A stretch of DNA of 64,000 nt from the NCBI RefSeq assembly GCF_028554725.1, contig NC_071671.1, positions 10,350,001-10,414,000 of the forward strand, in the 5' to 3' direction. How positions within the stretch are numbered: position 1 is the first letter of the stretch; each line of letters begins with the position of its first letter. The notes below the pieces were generated by a model. The model was not told the DNA's origin and ran no database searches. It worked only from the letters and a program-made list of their open reading frames with translations. Positions 34,800 through 48,138 of this stretch are shown piece after piece. Made by a program: the position numbers and the translations under genes. Origin of the DNA: Zeugodacus cucurbitae (Eukaryota; Arthropoda; Insecta; Diptera; Tephritidae).

Positions 34800-35330
34800 T
34801 GATTAGCGATTTATTGTTCGAAAAATTGAAGCGAATCCGAAGCTACTCGCAACAAAATTGGCTCTTAAGTTGCAACAAGAATTAGGGAAGTCATACATAT
34901 GTAGAGCATAAATTAACCGCTGAGTTTTTCCCGATCATAGTTTTAAGAGTTTAGTATCCGAATGAAGAAAATTTATAAGTTAGAAAAACCTCTCAAGGTG
35001 TACAGAGAATAGGTGTATCAAAATCTAACATATTTAATTTGGACTTCTGGGGTCTTATGTCTGGTGGTGGTAATATAATGGATTATGTTTCATGAGAGTC
35101 TATTGGACTATATACCTTAACATACTAAACTGTTTCAAAGCCGTCTGACTTGATGGACATCGAATATTTGCGGACTTTGGCGTTAAGAAATATTCACGAA
35201 CATAAAATTTCCAAAAAGATCAGTTCAAGAGGACGCTGGTGGAGGAATGGTAAAAAATACCCCTTAAATCACCCGAACGCTGGTTAATGCAATGCTAAAG
35301 AGTCTCATTCAACCACCAGTTGGTATCAAT
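34800..35330 (+). mobile_element. Possible Tc1-like transposase remnant
   Basis: Broken plus-strand frames read GLMSGGGNIMDYVS and later DLMDIEYLRTL, which resemble the VMVWGGGSIM...G block and the I-x-YL-x-L block of Tc1 transposases. Stops and frame changes are many and no ends are seen. Confidence 0.35.
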
Positions 35331-35788
35331 AAGAAAGCCATCACATCACATAGTTTTATTATTCACTTAACATGACTGGAATATAAATATAAGAAGATTA
35401 TCGAGACGTAGAAGATTTCAGACCAATAACCAAATAAATATTCTATAATGAAATGGTTTCGCTTAAAGTGCAATAGCTAGTACCTAGGAGGTACTAAAAT
35501 TATGTACCCATTGTGACTCCACCGGGACTACAATCCCCTCACACTACCATGTCATCTCTGAACCATCCAAGAGGTCTTGATAGAGTTGTTCAATGCACCT
35601 TCAAAGACATCGTCAAAAAATCGTGACCGATCGTTATCTTTCTTTTCCTGTACAAATCCTTGCATCCACATAGAAGATGTTCCCTGTCTCCTCCTCTTCT
35701 ACTTCTTGGCAACTTCTGCAATAGTCGTGTCGGATATATGTATGTTGGTGGGATCCGTGTCTGAATATAGTGAACTAATTATTAATAG

Positions 35789-37061
35789 AGAGACCCCACT
35801 ATCTGCGCCCATTACCGTGGGATAAGCCTACTTAACATCGTTTATAAGGTTCTATGGAGCGTACTGTATGAAAGACTAAAGCCCACCGTTAAAGCCGTGT
35901 GGCTTTAGGCCTGGAAAAACTACATCTGACCAGATATTCACCATGCGCCAAATCTTGGAAAAGATCCGTGAAAAGTGGATCGACACAGACCATCTCATTG
36001 TCGATTTTAAAGCTGCCTTCGACAGCAAGAAAAGGAGCTGCCTTTACGCCGCGATGCTGTGTAAGCTGACGTTGAGCAACACCATGAGGTCCGTCAGGAT
36101 CGGGAAGGACCTCTCCGAGCCGTTCGATACCAAACGAGGTTTCAGACACGGTGACTCACTATCGTGTGACCTCTTTAACCTGATGCTGGAGAAAATAATA
36201 CTATAGAGAAGGTACAATTTTCTATAAGAGTGTACAGGTACTGGCGAACGCCGATGATATCGATATATTGGAAACAACACCCGGGCCGTTAGTTCTGCTT
36301 TTTCCAGACTGGATAAGGAAGCGAATCGTATGGGTCTGGTGGTGAACGAGGACAAGACGAAATATCTCCTGTCGTCAAACAAACAGTCAGCGCATTCGAG
36401 TCTTGGTTCCGACGTCACTATTGACAGTCATAACTTTGTAGTTGTAGATAATTTCGTCTATTTGGGAACCAGCATTAACAGTAATAACAATGTCAGCCTG
36501 GCAATCCAACGCAGAATCACTTTTGCTAACAGGTGCTACTATGGACTAAGTAGGCAATTGAAAAGTAAAGTCCTCTCTCGACGAACAAAAACCAAACTCT
36601 ACAAGTCGCTTATCATTCCCGTCCTACTTTACGGCGCAGAAGCGTGGACGATGTCAACATCCGATGAGACGGCACTAGGAGTTTTCGAGAGAAAGGTTTT
36701 GCGGAAGATTTATGGTCCTTTAAACATTGGCCGCAGAAGATGGAATGATGAGCTGTACGAGTTATACGACGACATTGACATAATTCAGCGAATAAAAAGA
36801 CAGCGGCTACGCTGGCTAGGTCATGTTGTTCGAATGGACGGAAGTGCTCCAGCTCTGAAAGTGTTCGATGCAGTATACGCTGGTGGAAGCCGAGGAAGAG
36901 GGAGACCTCCAATCCGATGGAAGGACCAGGTGGAGAGGGACCTGGCTTCGCTTAGTATAACCAATTCCAAAGATCTCTCTGCCAGAAGGAAAGACGCGTG
37001 GCGCGCTGTTGTGGACTCGGCTATAACTGCGTAAGCGGTGTCTACGCCAGTCAAGAAGAAG
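35789..37061 (+). mobile_element. RTE-like non-LTR retrotransposon, 5'-truncated, broken
   Basis: The copy covers the reverse transcriptase from the NYRGISLLN block onward and the C-terminal RRLRWLGHVVRM/GRGRPP region. It has a deletion before the CGFRPGK motif, a frameshift near 36190-36330, and NADD in place of the catalytic YADD, so it is dead. AATTATTAATAG (35777-35788) and AATTATTACTAG (37062-37073) are a 12-bp target duplication with one mismatch. The 3' end is TCTACGCCAGTCAAGAAGAAG. RTE membership is judged from motif order and recall of related fly elements. Confidence 0.85.
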
Positions 37062-37744
37062 AATTATTACTAGTATAATCAGTAGTGTTGGGCTTCGTCC
37101 ATGTGATAGCTTTATCGATTCAGTAGATTCTACAAGATTTGTGGCGGATACATCTTCTTACTCATAATCATCAGATTCTTTCATATTGGCGGCGTCTTTC
37201 TCAAAATTGATCGTTTCGTTTTTTTCGATTGCATTCAATTTTTCAATATCGATTTCAGTGTGTTTCTTGAAATACATGGTATGAAAATAATAATAGATGG
37301 ATGAAAGTTCCCCCAATTATTAGTGGATTAACTTTATGCTAACCAGTTGTATTTGCGCATACAATAACAGGGATTCTAGCTGTTTTTCCCCGAAGAGAAC
37401 ATCATTAGTATTACATACGTTCTATTAGGAAGTATTCTCCAAAACAAACCGGTCTCATTTACGTTATAAATTTGGTCCTTGCAAAGCTAAAGCTCATAAA
37501 TAGTAATAAATGACTCGTGTGTCGGCCAACAGTTTTTTCCGGACCACTTTTAACAGTTGAACTCCTAAGCGGGACTTTAATTCAGATATCCATGCGGAAC
37601 TAGTATGGAAATTATCTTCCGTTTCCTTAATATCAGCGTGGAACTTTATCACCCTTTTCTTTAGTAACTCCTCACTGACTGGACATTTATTTTTTTCGTT
37701 GTTCTTCAAACCGATTGTACAATTTACCTTGTGAGAAAGTATTT

Positions 37745-37770
37745 CTATCTATCTATCTATCTATCTGTCT
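37745..37770. repeat. (CTAT)n microsatellite
   Basis: About six CTAT units, the last changed to CTGT. Confidence 0.9.
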
Positions 37771-37961
37771 AATTTTGTTTATTTATTATTTAATCTATGA
37801 CTCTAATTTTTCATCAGAAATAAGCAGTTAAGTACAATTTAGGGGAATACCCGATTAAAACTCACTTTTTTCCGTTGCTCTCTATTTTAAATGTTTGTCA
37901 ACTATTACGAGGTTTTCTATCGGTCACCCTATAGAGTACTCAATTTAGTTCTTCACTCTTT

Positions 37962-38166
37962 ACACTCCAGCTCTGAAAGTGTTCGATGCAGTACCCGCTG
38001 AAGGAAGCCGCGGAAGAGGACGACCTCCAAGACCAAGTGCAAAGTGACCTGGCTTCACTTGGTGTTTCCAGTTGGCGCCAAAAAGCAAAAAGGAGGAATG
38101 AGTGGCGCGCCCTGGTGGATTCGCTATAATCGCTTAAAGCGGTTCCTACACCAAATATATATATTT
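37962..38166 (+). mobile_element. RTE-like 3' fragment
   Basis: Matches only the last 200 bases of the family (ALKVFDAVPA... to GGATTCGCTATAATCGCTTA) and ends CCAAATATATATATTTAA, the TA-tailed subfamily. A 15-base segment after CGACCTCCA is deleted. Confidence 0.85.
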
Positions 38167-40557
38167 AATTTGAATTATTCGTTGTTCTATTATTCTTTTC
38201 TGACTCAATTAAAAACAGGCTTAAGTTGGAGTTCAAACTTGCCATGGGTTTATTTTGTAGAATATATTGAATTAATTTCTTATATTTAGGGTTATATTAA
38301 ATAGATAGGTTTTTACTGCCTCTAGAAGTTCTAACGTAAAAATAATTTGAAGATATCACAACTTCCCCGACAATGTTGTAAAAGGTAGTTAATTTTTCTT
38401 TTCAGATAAGAATTTTTCGCTATAAGTGGTTGTCGTACAAAATTCAAACTCCAGAGTTTGTATAGTACCTAAAAAACAGTATGAGTGTGACGTCAAATAG
38501 AAAACACTAGATTGACGACAATCAATCGATTTATCACTCTATCATTAAAACCAGAAAATTATAAAATTATCTATGAAAGCTTTTCACCGCTACCTCATTC
38601 TGACTCACTGGTCCATTGAGACGTTGCAATTTAGTTATGGAATTTCCATAAAACGAGCGAGCGCTCGTAGCAAAACGTGTCGGGCAAATCACCTTATTCA
38701 AACTCAGTGAAATTGAAAGTCACAACGAGCAGCAGAGGTGATGCACAGACTGATCTGAGAGGTGAGGTGATGCTGAGAGACGAGACGAGTGGTGAAGTAG
38801 TCCGAACGGCAGCAACAAAGTAGCCAACACAAGCCTAGCATAGTTGCTATCTGGGCACTTTCGTCATCAAATAACAAGTGTCTACCTCACAAACTCGCAT
38901 ATATTTTGTAAGTACGTAAGTATGTATGCGAATATGAATGATCCAATGGGCAAAGTCAACACAGAGCGTGTATTAAACCAGTTAGTGAATGATCAGCAAT
39001 AATGACAACAACAATAACAGTAACATTGAAAGAGTCACAACAATGAGGATTGCAGCATCCGCACGTAAAGAGAGTTCCCCCATATTTATCGTCGTCAAAC
39101 CAAATGCAATACATACATCAGTGACTGTGTGTGTATGTGTACAATACGTCAAAACCAGTTTTGCAAACTCATGAGATTCACCTGAGGGGTTTACACCAAC
39201 AAAGACTACGCCACTGCATGCACCTACACTCTGCAGGCCGCCGTTTGGACAGGAAAAACGTATCGAATGATTACGAAATTTGTTGTTGTACCGATATTCT
39301 TGAACAGCCGTCTACTCGGTTGTGGAGGGAAGGGCGCTGAGTACATACATACATACGTGCGTACGAGCTTGCTTTGGCGATCATTGAGCCAACAACATCT
39401 GCAACGGTGTTTGTGGCGCTCGATCGATGGCTCTTTGGCTCTTTGAAGTGCAGTCTCAACATAACTGAAATCTTGTATGAGTGCAACTTATTGGCATTGG
39501 TTGCCTGCGCTTACGTCTGGCCGGTCGGACCATGTCCGAGTGGTGCGCCAAATGGCTTGACAGGAGTACTACAGACAGACAGACATACCATACATACATA
39601 CGCACACATAACAGTGATATAATGCTGTGCTGCAACGCAAGAAGGTCAATATGGATTTACTACCAATTTTTACTTTTCTTGTTGCAGTTTTTATTGGCTT
39701 TGTAATTGCTGTTGCTCCCGCTGTTGTTGTTGTTGGGAAACCTGTTGAGTGAGTTGGAAATTGAAATTAGGTTGTGCGTTTCAAGGAGCGTGTACATCGA
39801 TAATGATGGGGAAAACTGGCTTGCCGGCGTTGCATGTGTGTGTGTGTGTGTGTCCAGTGAGTCAGTAGGGCTTCCTTGTAAACGGATGTGCTGTTATGAT
39901 TTTGGTATGCGGGGCTCTCGCAAGCTGTAAGGTAAGGTAAGGTGCACATGTGCGCTGGAGTTATGCGCGCTGAAATTGGGTTACTGGGCGCAAGTAGTTG
40001 TTGCACCTAACTGCATGCATAAATTGACATGAGCACTTGGTGTTGTGATTTTTTCAGATATATTTATAGAAGCCGATACGATATGTACATATGTAGTAAA
40101 GTGAAAAGCCTACTTGAGGTGTATTAATGGTATGCGTCAGATGGACGCTGGATGTGCCGCTGTTATTTAAGGACATTTTCCTAAACCTTTGTTCTAACTA
40201 TAATAATAATACAGTATTGATTTAAAAAAGTTCAAAAATTCTGTATTATTTTATAAGATACGCAATATATTCTCTAACCTTAAGAAAGTTCCTTGAAAAA
40301 TAGAGAAGTAGAACTTTACAACGCTGCTTTAAAATATACCTAAGTCCCGGTGTTTATCTTTCGGTTATAATTAACATTTCTTGAAAGTGGCTGGTGACAT
40401 GATATTACTGCCTTTCAAATCATTTTGATTTTTTATTTGCTATTTTCGACCCTAATAGAATCTCTTAGACGTCCACTGCGTTATTAATCTTCGGTTTCAA
40501 TATTAGAGTCCATATTCTATTTTAGCAAACTACTTACGAATGGTAGTGGACTATGTC
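38167..40557. other. Non-coding
   Basis: No gene recognised. It contains ACATACAT runs (39345-39355), a short (TG)n at 39836-39851, and AGGTAAGGTAAGG at 39931. Confidence 0.4.
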
Positions 40558-40804
40558 CTCCGATGAACTCCGGCATTAGGAATTGTCGAGGGAAAGGTTT
40601 TATCGCTTAAGATTTATGGCCTTTTGAACATTGACAATGGTGAGTACGAGTTATACGAAATAGTTCAGCGAATAAAAAGATAGCGGCGACGCTGGCTAGG
40701 TCATGTCGTCCGAATGGTCGAAAGCACTCCAGCTTTGAAAGTGTACCCACTGGTGAAAGCCGGGGAATAGGAGGAGCTCCACTCCGTTGGAAATATCAGG
40801 TGGA
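40558..40804 (+). mobile_element. Old degenerate RTE-like fragment
   Basis: Aligns by eye to the ERKVLRKIYGPL...RLRWLGHVVRM...PPLRW part of the other copies, but with many substitutions, small deletions and stops, so it is the oldest-looking copy in the window. Confidence 0.75.
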
Positions 40805-40848
40805 TAACTCAGTAGTTTCAGTCCAAAACCGATTATGTACACTTTTAA

Positions 40849-41388
40849 GGGGTTATATGGGTTTCGTGGGTAATTTTCAAGTCGTTCCGTATAATAGCCC
40901 TTGGAAGTTGGGCGCTCCATGTTAGGTATTATTGTTACTCAAAACTTTAAACGCATTTTTCTCGGAACAGTGTTTTCAAAATCGGTTGTCAAATGTTCTC
41001 GAAAACTACTCAACAGATTTTGATGAAATTTTGCACAGGTGTTCGAGATACAATTTACCCGTGTTTGGGCGAAGGATTTTTTTCAATTACAACTATTAAA
41101 AAAAAGTCTAGCGAATTTGACCAAAATTTTTATTTTATGTTTGGATTTTTTCAATTTTTTGAATGATGATGATGATCCTGTCATGAGTTATGCTGACAAC
41201 GCGGGCGGACGCACCTTTTTTCCGACGGGTCACCGGAAATGACGTCACAATGGAGGAGTTCTATTTTTTTTTTGAAGATTTCAGAAATAAGACAAAAAAA
41301 GTTTGAAAAAAGTTAAATAACTAATTTTTTACATAGAAAAAATATTGAAATAGGCCTTTTTTTTACCCGACAAAACCCATGTAACCCC
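40849..41388. mobile_element. piggyBac-like MITE flanked by TTAA
   Basis: Left end GGGGTTATATGGGTTTCGTG and right end reversed GGGGTTACATGGGTTTTGTC are near-identical inverted repeats. TTAA lies directly outside each (40845-40848, 41389-41392), the target site of piggyBac-type transposases. The 540-bp interior has no transposase. Confidence 0.85.
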
Positions 41389-41589
41389 TTAAAGCATATT
41401 AATACAATACAAACGAACCTTATGGAACATGGAATTGGAACTGGTCATACTTTCGGATGCTTTCCTTGGCCATGTCAAAAAGTGTGTTTATGAATAAAGA
41501 GCGGAAGGTTGTTCTTTTGTACTTTTGTTTCTACTGTTAGATAGGGGTCCTCAAGTCAATATAGAATATAAACTGCAACCTGTGCATAT

Positions 41590-41700
41590 CAATTGTGCCC
41601 TCCTAATGTCTACAACAACTCCATCAGTCGCAGCACTCCTATAAATTTCAGAATGGTGCTGGGATTGGTGGAGTCTAAAAATTTTACTCCTGTTCCTGTG
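41590..41700 (-). mobile_element. Fragment of a second LINE family (RNase H-type)
   Basis: GTCTACAACAACTCCATCAG and the bases after it match the 48636-48690 stretch closely. That stretch lies beside the RNase H remnant, so this is another small piece of the same element. Confidence 0.5.
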
Positions 41701-41866
41701 AAGTGTTACACATTCTAATAGCAGGTTTCTGATGAGATTATGCCCAGATTGTACAAATGCTTCCTGAGCTTACAGTGACCTGTATACCGTCCCATCAGAA
41801 TTCATAATTTGTTTCTTGGTAGGTTTATTAAACACTTAAATACTTCAATATTTAATAACATATACA

Positions 41867-43492
41867 TGAAAGTACAACACCAGGAGATGGCGAACCCGAT
41901 TCCCCAATCGATGACGATGGAATAGATGTTCCATTACCCGACCATGAAGAAATTCGAATAGCAATTACCCGCTTGAAGAACAACAAAGCGGCGGGGGCCG
42001 ATGGATTACCGGCCGAGCTATTCAAATACGGCGGCGAAGAACTGATAAGGTGCATGCATCAGCTTCTTTGTAAAATATGGTCGGAAGAAAGCATGCCTGA
42101 CGATTGGAATCTTAGTGTGCTCTGCCCAATCCATAAGAAGGGAGACCCCACAATCTGCGCCAACTACCGTGATATAAGTCTCCTCAATATCGCATATAAG
42201 GTTTTGTCGAGCGTATTGTGTGAAAGACTAAAGCCCACCGTCAACGAACTGATTGGACCTTATCAGTGTGGCTTTAGACCTGGAAAATCTACAATGGACC
42301 AGATATTCACCATGCGCCAAATCTTGGAAAAGACCCGAGAGAGAAGAATCGATACTCACTATCTTTTTATCGATTTTAAAGCTACCTTCGATAGCACGAA
42401 AAGGAGCTGCCTTTATGCCGCGATGTCTGAATTTGGTATCCCTGCAAAACTAATACGGCTATGTAAGCTGACGTTGAGCAACACCAAAAGCTCCGTCAGG
42501 AACGGGAAGGACCTCTTCGAGCCGTTCGACACCAAACGAGGCTTCAGACAGGGTGACTCACTATCGTGCGACTTCTTCAATCTATTGCTGGAAAAAATAA
42601 TACCAACTGCAGAACTAAATAGAGAGGATACAATCTTCTACAAGAGTATACAGCTCCTGGCGTATGCCGATGATATTGATATCATCGGAAGCAACAACCG
42701 CGCCGTTTGTTCTGCGTTTTCCAGACTAGATAAAGAAGCGAAGCGTATGGGTCTGGTGGTGAATGAGGACAAGACGAAATATCTCCTGTCATCAAACAAA
42801 CAGTCAGCGCACTCGCGTCTTGGCTCCCACTGTTAACAGTCATAACTTTGAAGTTGTAGATAATTGCGTTTATCTGGGAACCAGCATTAACAACACCAAC
42901 AATGTCAGCCTTGAAATCCAACGCAGAATCACTCTTGCCAACAGGTGCTACTTTGGACTGAGTAGGCAATTGAAAAATAAAGTACTCTCTCGGCGAACCA
43001 AAATCAAACTCTATAAGTCGCTCATTATTCCCGTCCTGATGTATGGCGCTGAAGCGTGGACGATGACAACATCCGATGAGACGACTCTTGGGGTTTTCGA
43101 GAGAAAGGTTTTGCGCAAGATTTATGGTCCTCTAAACATTGGCAACGGCGAATACCGCAGACGATGGAACGATGAGCTGTACGATTTATACGACGTCATT
43201 GACATAGTTCAGCGAATAAAAAGACAGCGGCTACGCTGGCTAGGTCATGTTGTACGGATGGAAGAAAACACTCCAGCTCTGAAAGTATTCGATGCAGTAC
43301 CCGCTGGAGGAAGCCGCGGAAGAGGACGACCTCCACTCCGGTGGAAAGACCAAGTGCAAAGTGACCTGGCTTCACTTGGTGTTTCCAGTTGGCGCCAAAA
43401 AGCAAAAAGGAGGAATGAGTGACGCGCTCTGGTGGATTCGGCTATAATCGCTTAAAGCGGTTCCTACGCCAAATATATATATATATATATTT
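41867..43492 (+). mobile_element. RTE-like non-LTR retrotransposon, 5'-truncated, frameshifted
   Basis: Begins inside the segment before RT motif NNKAAGADGLPAE. It keeps LFIDFKATFDS, RGFRQGDSLSCD and AYADDIDIIG. A 5-base deletion after GGCTCCCAC (about 42831) shifts the frame. The second frame continues to 43422, where TGG has become TGA, shortening the C-terminus. The 3' end is TTCCTACGCCAAA followed by a (TA)n tail. ATATTTAATA at 41848-41857 and 43487-43496 may be the target duplication, with 10 extra bases at the 5' junction. Confidence 0.85.
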
Positions 43493-43499
43493 AATAGAT

Positions 43500-43760
43500 C
43501 CGCTGTCTGCAGCCAGCGTTCCTCCCTGTCTGTCCTTTCCTCATTCCGGAATCTTTCTGATTATGTGTGGCGCCAACGCTATAAAGGATTCTGGACCCAG
43601 CAGTTTTGTTGACACTGCAGATCGTGCTAGTTCGTCGGCGACTTCGTTTCCCTTTGTGTGCCGGCTATAGACTATTGAATCCATCGATCCATTCTCTGAC
43701 CAAGCGGGACTTTGTCGCATACGAAGAGATCGCTTTGAGTGCAAACTTAATCGCGTATAA
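43500..43760 (-). mobile_element. LINE RNase H-domain remnant
   Basis: The minus-strand frame 43744-43541 reads SRHTKGNEVADELARSAVST, the GNE-x-AD-x-LAR block at the end of an RNase H domain in I/R1/LOA-type LINEs. It lies directly after the TA tail of the RTE copy, in the opposite orientation. Confidence 0.6.
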
Positions 43761-43861
43761 AGACTATTTCCTTTTCCGTTATCACCACAGTGGGGGTAGA
43801 ACAGAGATGGTTTTATATCTGGTCAAGAGCTGTCTCTTTAACACCATATACCAAATATGTA

Positions 43862-44794
43862 AAGGGTGATTTTTTAAGAGCTTGATAACTTTTTTAAAAA
43901 AAAAAACGCATAAAATTTGCAAAATCTCATCGGTTCTTTATTTGAAACGTTAGATTGGTTCATGACATTTACTTTTTGAAGATAATTTCATTTAAATGTT
44001 GACCGCGGCTGCGTCTTAGGTGGTCCATTCGGAAAGTCCAATTTTGGGCAACTTTTTCGAGCATTTCGGCCGGAATAGCCCGAATTTCTTCGGAAATGTT
44101 GTCTTCCAAAGCTGGAATAGTTGCTGGCTTATTTCTGTAGACTTTAGACTTGACGTAGCCCCACAAAAAATAGTCTAAAGGCGTTAAATCGCATGATCTT
44201 GGTGGCCAACTTACGGGTCCATTTCTTGAGATGAATTGTTCTCCGAAGTTTTCCCTCAAAATGGCCATAGAATCGCGAGCTGTGTGGCATGTAGCGCCAT
44301 CTTGTTGAAACCACATGTCAACCAAGTTCAGTTCTTCCATTTTTGGCAACAAAAAGTTTGTTAGCATCGAACGATAGCGATCGCCATTCACCGTAACGTT
44401 GCGTCCAACAGCATCTTTGAAAAAATACGGTCCAATGATTCCACCAGCGTACAAACCACACCAAACAGTGCATTTTTCGGGATGCATGGGCAGTTCTTGA
44501 ACGGCTTCTGGTTGCTCTTCACCCCAAATGCGGCAATTTTGCTTATTTACGTAGCCATTCAACCAGAAATGAGCCTCATCGCTGAACAAAATTTGTCGAT
44601 AAACACATTTCGAACCGAACACTGATTTTGGTAATAAAATTCAATGATTTGCAAGCGTTGCTCGTTAGTAAGTCTATTCATGATGAAATGTCAAAGCATA
44701 CTGAGCATCTTTCTCTTTGACACCATGTCTGAAATCCCACGTGATCTGTCAAATACTAATGCATGAAAATCCTAACCTCAAAAAAATCACCCGT
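43862..44794 (-). mobile_element. Internally deleted DD41D mariner-like element
   Basis: Ends AAGGGTGATTTTTT (left) and ACGGGTGATTTTTT (right, reversed) are terminal inverted repeats, with TA target duplications at 43860-43861 and 44795-44796. On the minus strand, ATG at 44681 starts the DNA-binding part (MNRLTNEQRLQIIEFYYQNQ). The sequence then jumps, one base out of frame, to the catalytic part, which runs open to 43969: LFSDEAHFW, FQQDGATCHTA and PPRSCDLTPLDYFLWG. The spacing between the second and third Asp is 41 residues. The middle of the N-terminal half is lost, so no active transposase can be made. DD41D spacing is known from rosa-type mariners of Ceratitis. Confidence 0.9.
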
Positions 44795-46319
44795 TACCTC
44801 CTATTAGAAATTCCGATTTAATAATACTGCCCATTACTAAAACTAGTAATTCAATTCTAAACTCGCGCTGGCAATGAGTGGGTTAATGTGAAAAATTTGC
44901 AAAGTTTGCTACTCTTTTAGATACACAAAAATCATTCGACCACAAACGAACGCACAACCCCAATTTATATCGGTGATTTTTCATTATTCCTGCGCACACG
45001 TACAAATACAAAAACAAATACAAATCCGTCAGTCAATTAATACAAGCGAGAGCACAATTAAACTGCACTAAACGCTCACACAACTCACTGCATAGCTGCG
45101 GAATAGAGTCAAAACAGCGCCACAGTGCACGAAATAATTTAAATTCAAAACGTAAATTCCAGCGCGCGCGCCACCTAGCGGCCAGTCAGCTGGCTTGTTG
45201 TTGGGTATTCTAGTGGAAAACGAACAAAGCGAGCGAGCGTACAACGGGACACAAATAAACGGTAAACAAAACAAACTCAAACTACAAGCCGCTGAGTGGC
45301 AGCGCATGGGTGAGTGAGTGAGATGGTGTGTGGCGTCGAGTGAGACAACAAGAGTGGGCGCAAATTTGTGGAGCAAAACAAAAAGTGACAGAACATGGAA
45401 AGGTGCGTAAAATCACGCGAGTGTGTGTGTTTGTGTGTGAAAGTTGAGCGCAAAGAGACAGCGTTAAAAACAGCAAAAAGCGACAAGTGGAAAGAGAATA
45501 TGATTGGTAAGAGGAAAATGGACAAACAAGGCGACTGGACTGACTGAGCGTGTGCGTTTGAGTGGGTTGGTCGCATATTTACTTAGCTGTATGTGTGCCA
45601 AATGACATTGTTTGCTGCTTTGCTAGCTGTGTGCAAAGGAATTGCATTGAAAAATTGTTATAGATACATTTTGTAAGTGAGTATATTAAAAATTAACGAA
45701 AAGTAGTAAGGGTGTGTGGGCTAAGTCAGCGCTTAACACAGGCATACGCGCTTATATCCTTTGCTTGGCTGTTACTGCGACTGCTAACGCTTCCGGCCGA
45801 CGCAGACATGTGTGTGTGAGTGCCAACTTCTTCTTACTTTGTGCGAGTTGTGGGAAGCAAATTAAATAAATATGTGCTTATAAAAGCGAAATTAAGGAAA
45901 GAGTAAGTTGAGTAGTTGTAATGAAAGACACGCAAAAAAAAAACCGTTAGACAGTCGACAGACAGTGTGCAGTATGAGCGTGCTGAACTGTTTGCAAGGC
46001 CCACCGCCGAACACGACGTGAAGGCCCTGCCTTGCTTTGCCTTGCCTTAGTGGTGTATGCTTGTATGTGTGCAGCTATTTAGCAGCAAAAATCCATAGAA
46101 ATGCTGACGAGTGTGAGCTATGAGCAGTGTGAGCTGCGCAGCGTTTAGTCGGCTGGCTAGTCGATTTGACGACGACTTTTCAATTGCAGCGATATGGCTA
46201 GCCAACAACTGTTTTTCATTGGCGAAAAATCAATAAAAATGTTTGTATCATTTGATTTTAAAATTTTTGTCGAATTAAAGCACGCACACATACAAACAAA
46301 CATATATTTACACATACAG

Positions 46320-46320
<1 letters not shown>

Positions 46321-46356
<36 letters not shown>

Positions 46357-46400
46357 AATACATGCTGCTATACATAAATACATGCTGCTATATATATAGC
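46321..46400. repeat. (TA)n microsatellite plus exact 20-bp duplication
   Basis: About 30 bases of TA are followed by TACATAAATACATGCTGCTA twice in perfect tandem (46351-46370, 46371-46390), then more TA. Confidence 0.95.
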
Positions 46401-48112
46401 ATATTTAATGGCTGGTCAATCAATCAATATTCCATTTGTCCATTAAGCATTAATTACTTCAACTAAATTGAATTAAACATTTTTTTTTCACTACTCACCA
46501 ACATCGCCAAAGACATGTTTGCTGCTGTCGTCCTTGCCACGCGCCTGCAAAATTTTTACACTATTCTATTTGGTGGGCAATGCCTTTGCTGCACTTCAAG
46601 AATTATTGCAAGCTTTGCTTTGTTGAACTAAATAAAAATAAATAAAATAAAAAATGCCAAACACCAACTTTATGCACCAGCGTTTGTGGCGCCTACAGCA
46701 GGCAGGCAGGCAGGCAGCCGCTTTGTGTGTGCCACCCAATGCCGTTTTTCTTTGACAGTATTTTTACTTCAGATTTTTTTCTGCTTTCTTTTTCTTTTTT
46801 TTTTCTGTGCACAACACAAATTTTTTCTCACACTTTGCCGCAGAAAACGTTTTGTGTGGCACCGTTATAGCGTCTCATCGACTCGCACTCAGACTCCGTT
46901 ATTTTTTCGGACTCCGACGCCGTTACCGTTACCCGTCACTTTTGCCATTACACTACCAAAACCAAAGTAAGTGTTCCGCATTGTGCCGTGTGTTCCTCCT
47001 TATGAGCGCAGCGGCGTGCTGTGCTGCAAGCTTGCACCACTGCCGTTAATAAAATATATAGATATTTTTCCTTAGAACCCAAACACGCATACACTTGTAC
47101 AGCGGCGTTTCACACACACACATACACACACTTGCGCGTTGGCTGAGTGAAAAAATGGCGTCTACACTACAACCTATGGAAAATCCGTACACTTAACGCT
47201 TTAGCTAAGCTTTTCTGTTGCTACAGCCAGCTGCTGGCTGTTGGCCGCCACAACACACACTGTCATATGAAATATGGCCAACACAGCGTCACAAGCGCCA
47301 GCAGTCGGTCGGCAGCGAAGAGTCGGCGCTCACGCGCACCCGATGAGGACGAGTAGTGTTTGGCGACGGCGACGCCGATGAATTGTCGAGTTTGTTGCAG
47401 CAACAACAAGCAAAGTGGTGCGCCCAACGCCCACTAACACACGCGCACACACACTAAGAGGCGCTTGCTGTCTGCGTTAATGTTTTAGTTTGTTCTTGTT
47501 GTTGTTGTTGTTTAGTTATGTTGCTCTGTAACTGCTGGTTTGCTGTGTAGCCAGCCGTCCCGTTATCCCGAGTGTTGTCATCAAATGCCAATTGAATAAT
47601 AATTGCGATTGTCGCAGGGTAACGGTAAGTTTGTAACGGTTTCACTGACTGCCTGCCAACGTTTGGTGCGCTCACGCTCTCAAATGCTCTCGCACACCGA
47701 GTCTGGGCATAGTAGGGCGCAATCTCCTAATGCACTAGTGGGCCGTTCGGACACAGAGACACTGCGGCGTGTCTAAAAGCTAGCTGGCTGTGTTGGTAAA
47801 TTGCTATGCAGCCCCTTACAGCCTAGTTCTAGGCGCGCGCAAACCTTGTAGCGTCGCCTACAATGCTTCAACCTCTACTACCGACTGTTGTAAATTCGTA
47901 TTTCGTCGCACACGTAAAATTCATCGCTAAGTGTGGAAAACACCATCGATTATTTCTACAAACATAACTAAACATGTTTGAGTGTATTTGTGTATGTGTA
48001 CGTGAGAGAGTAAGAGAAAGTTTCTAGCTTTTTTGCCACCCACTTTCTCAACCCCAAACTGTCTGCGCGCACTTTTTACACACAAACCCATACCAATATA
48101 GATTAATATGAC

Positions 48113-48138
48113 TGTGTGTGTGTGTGTGTGTGTGTGTG
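48113..48138. repeat. (TG)n microsatellite
   Basis: Thirteen uninterrupted TG units. Confidence 0.95.
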
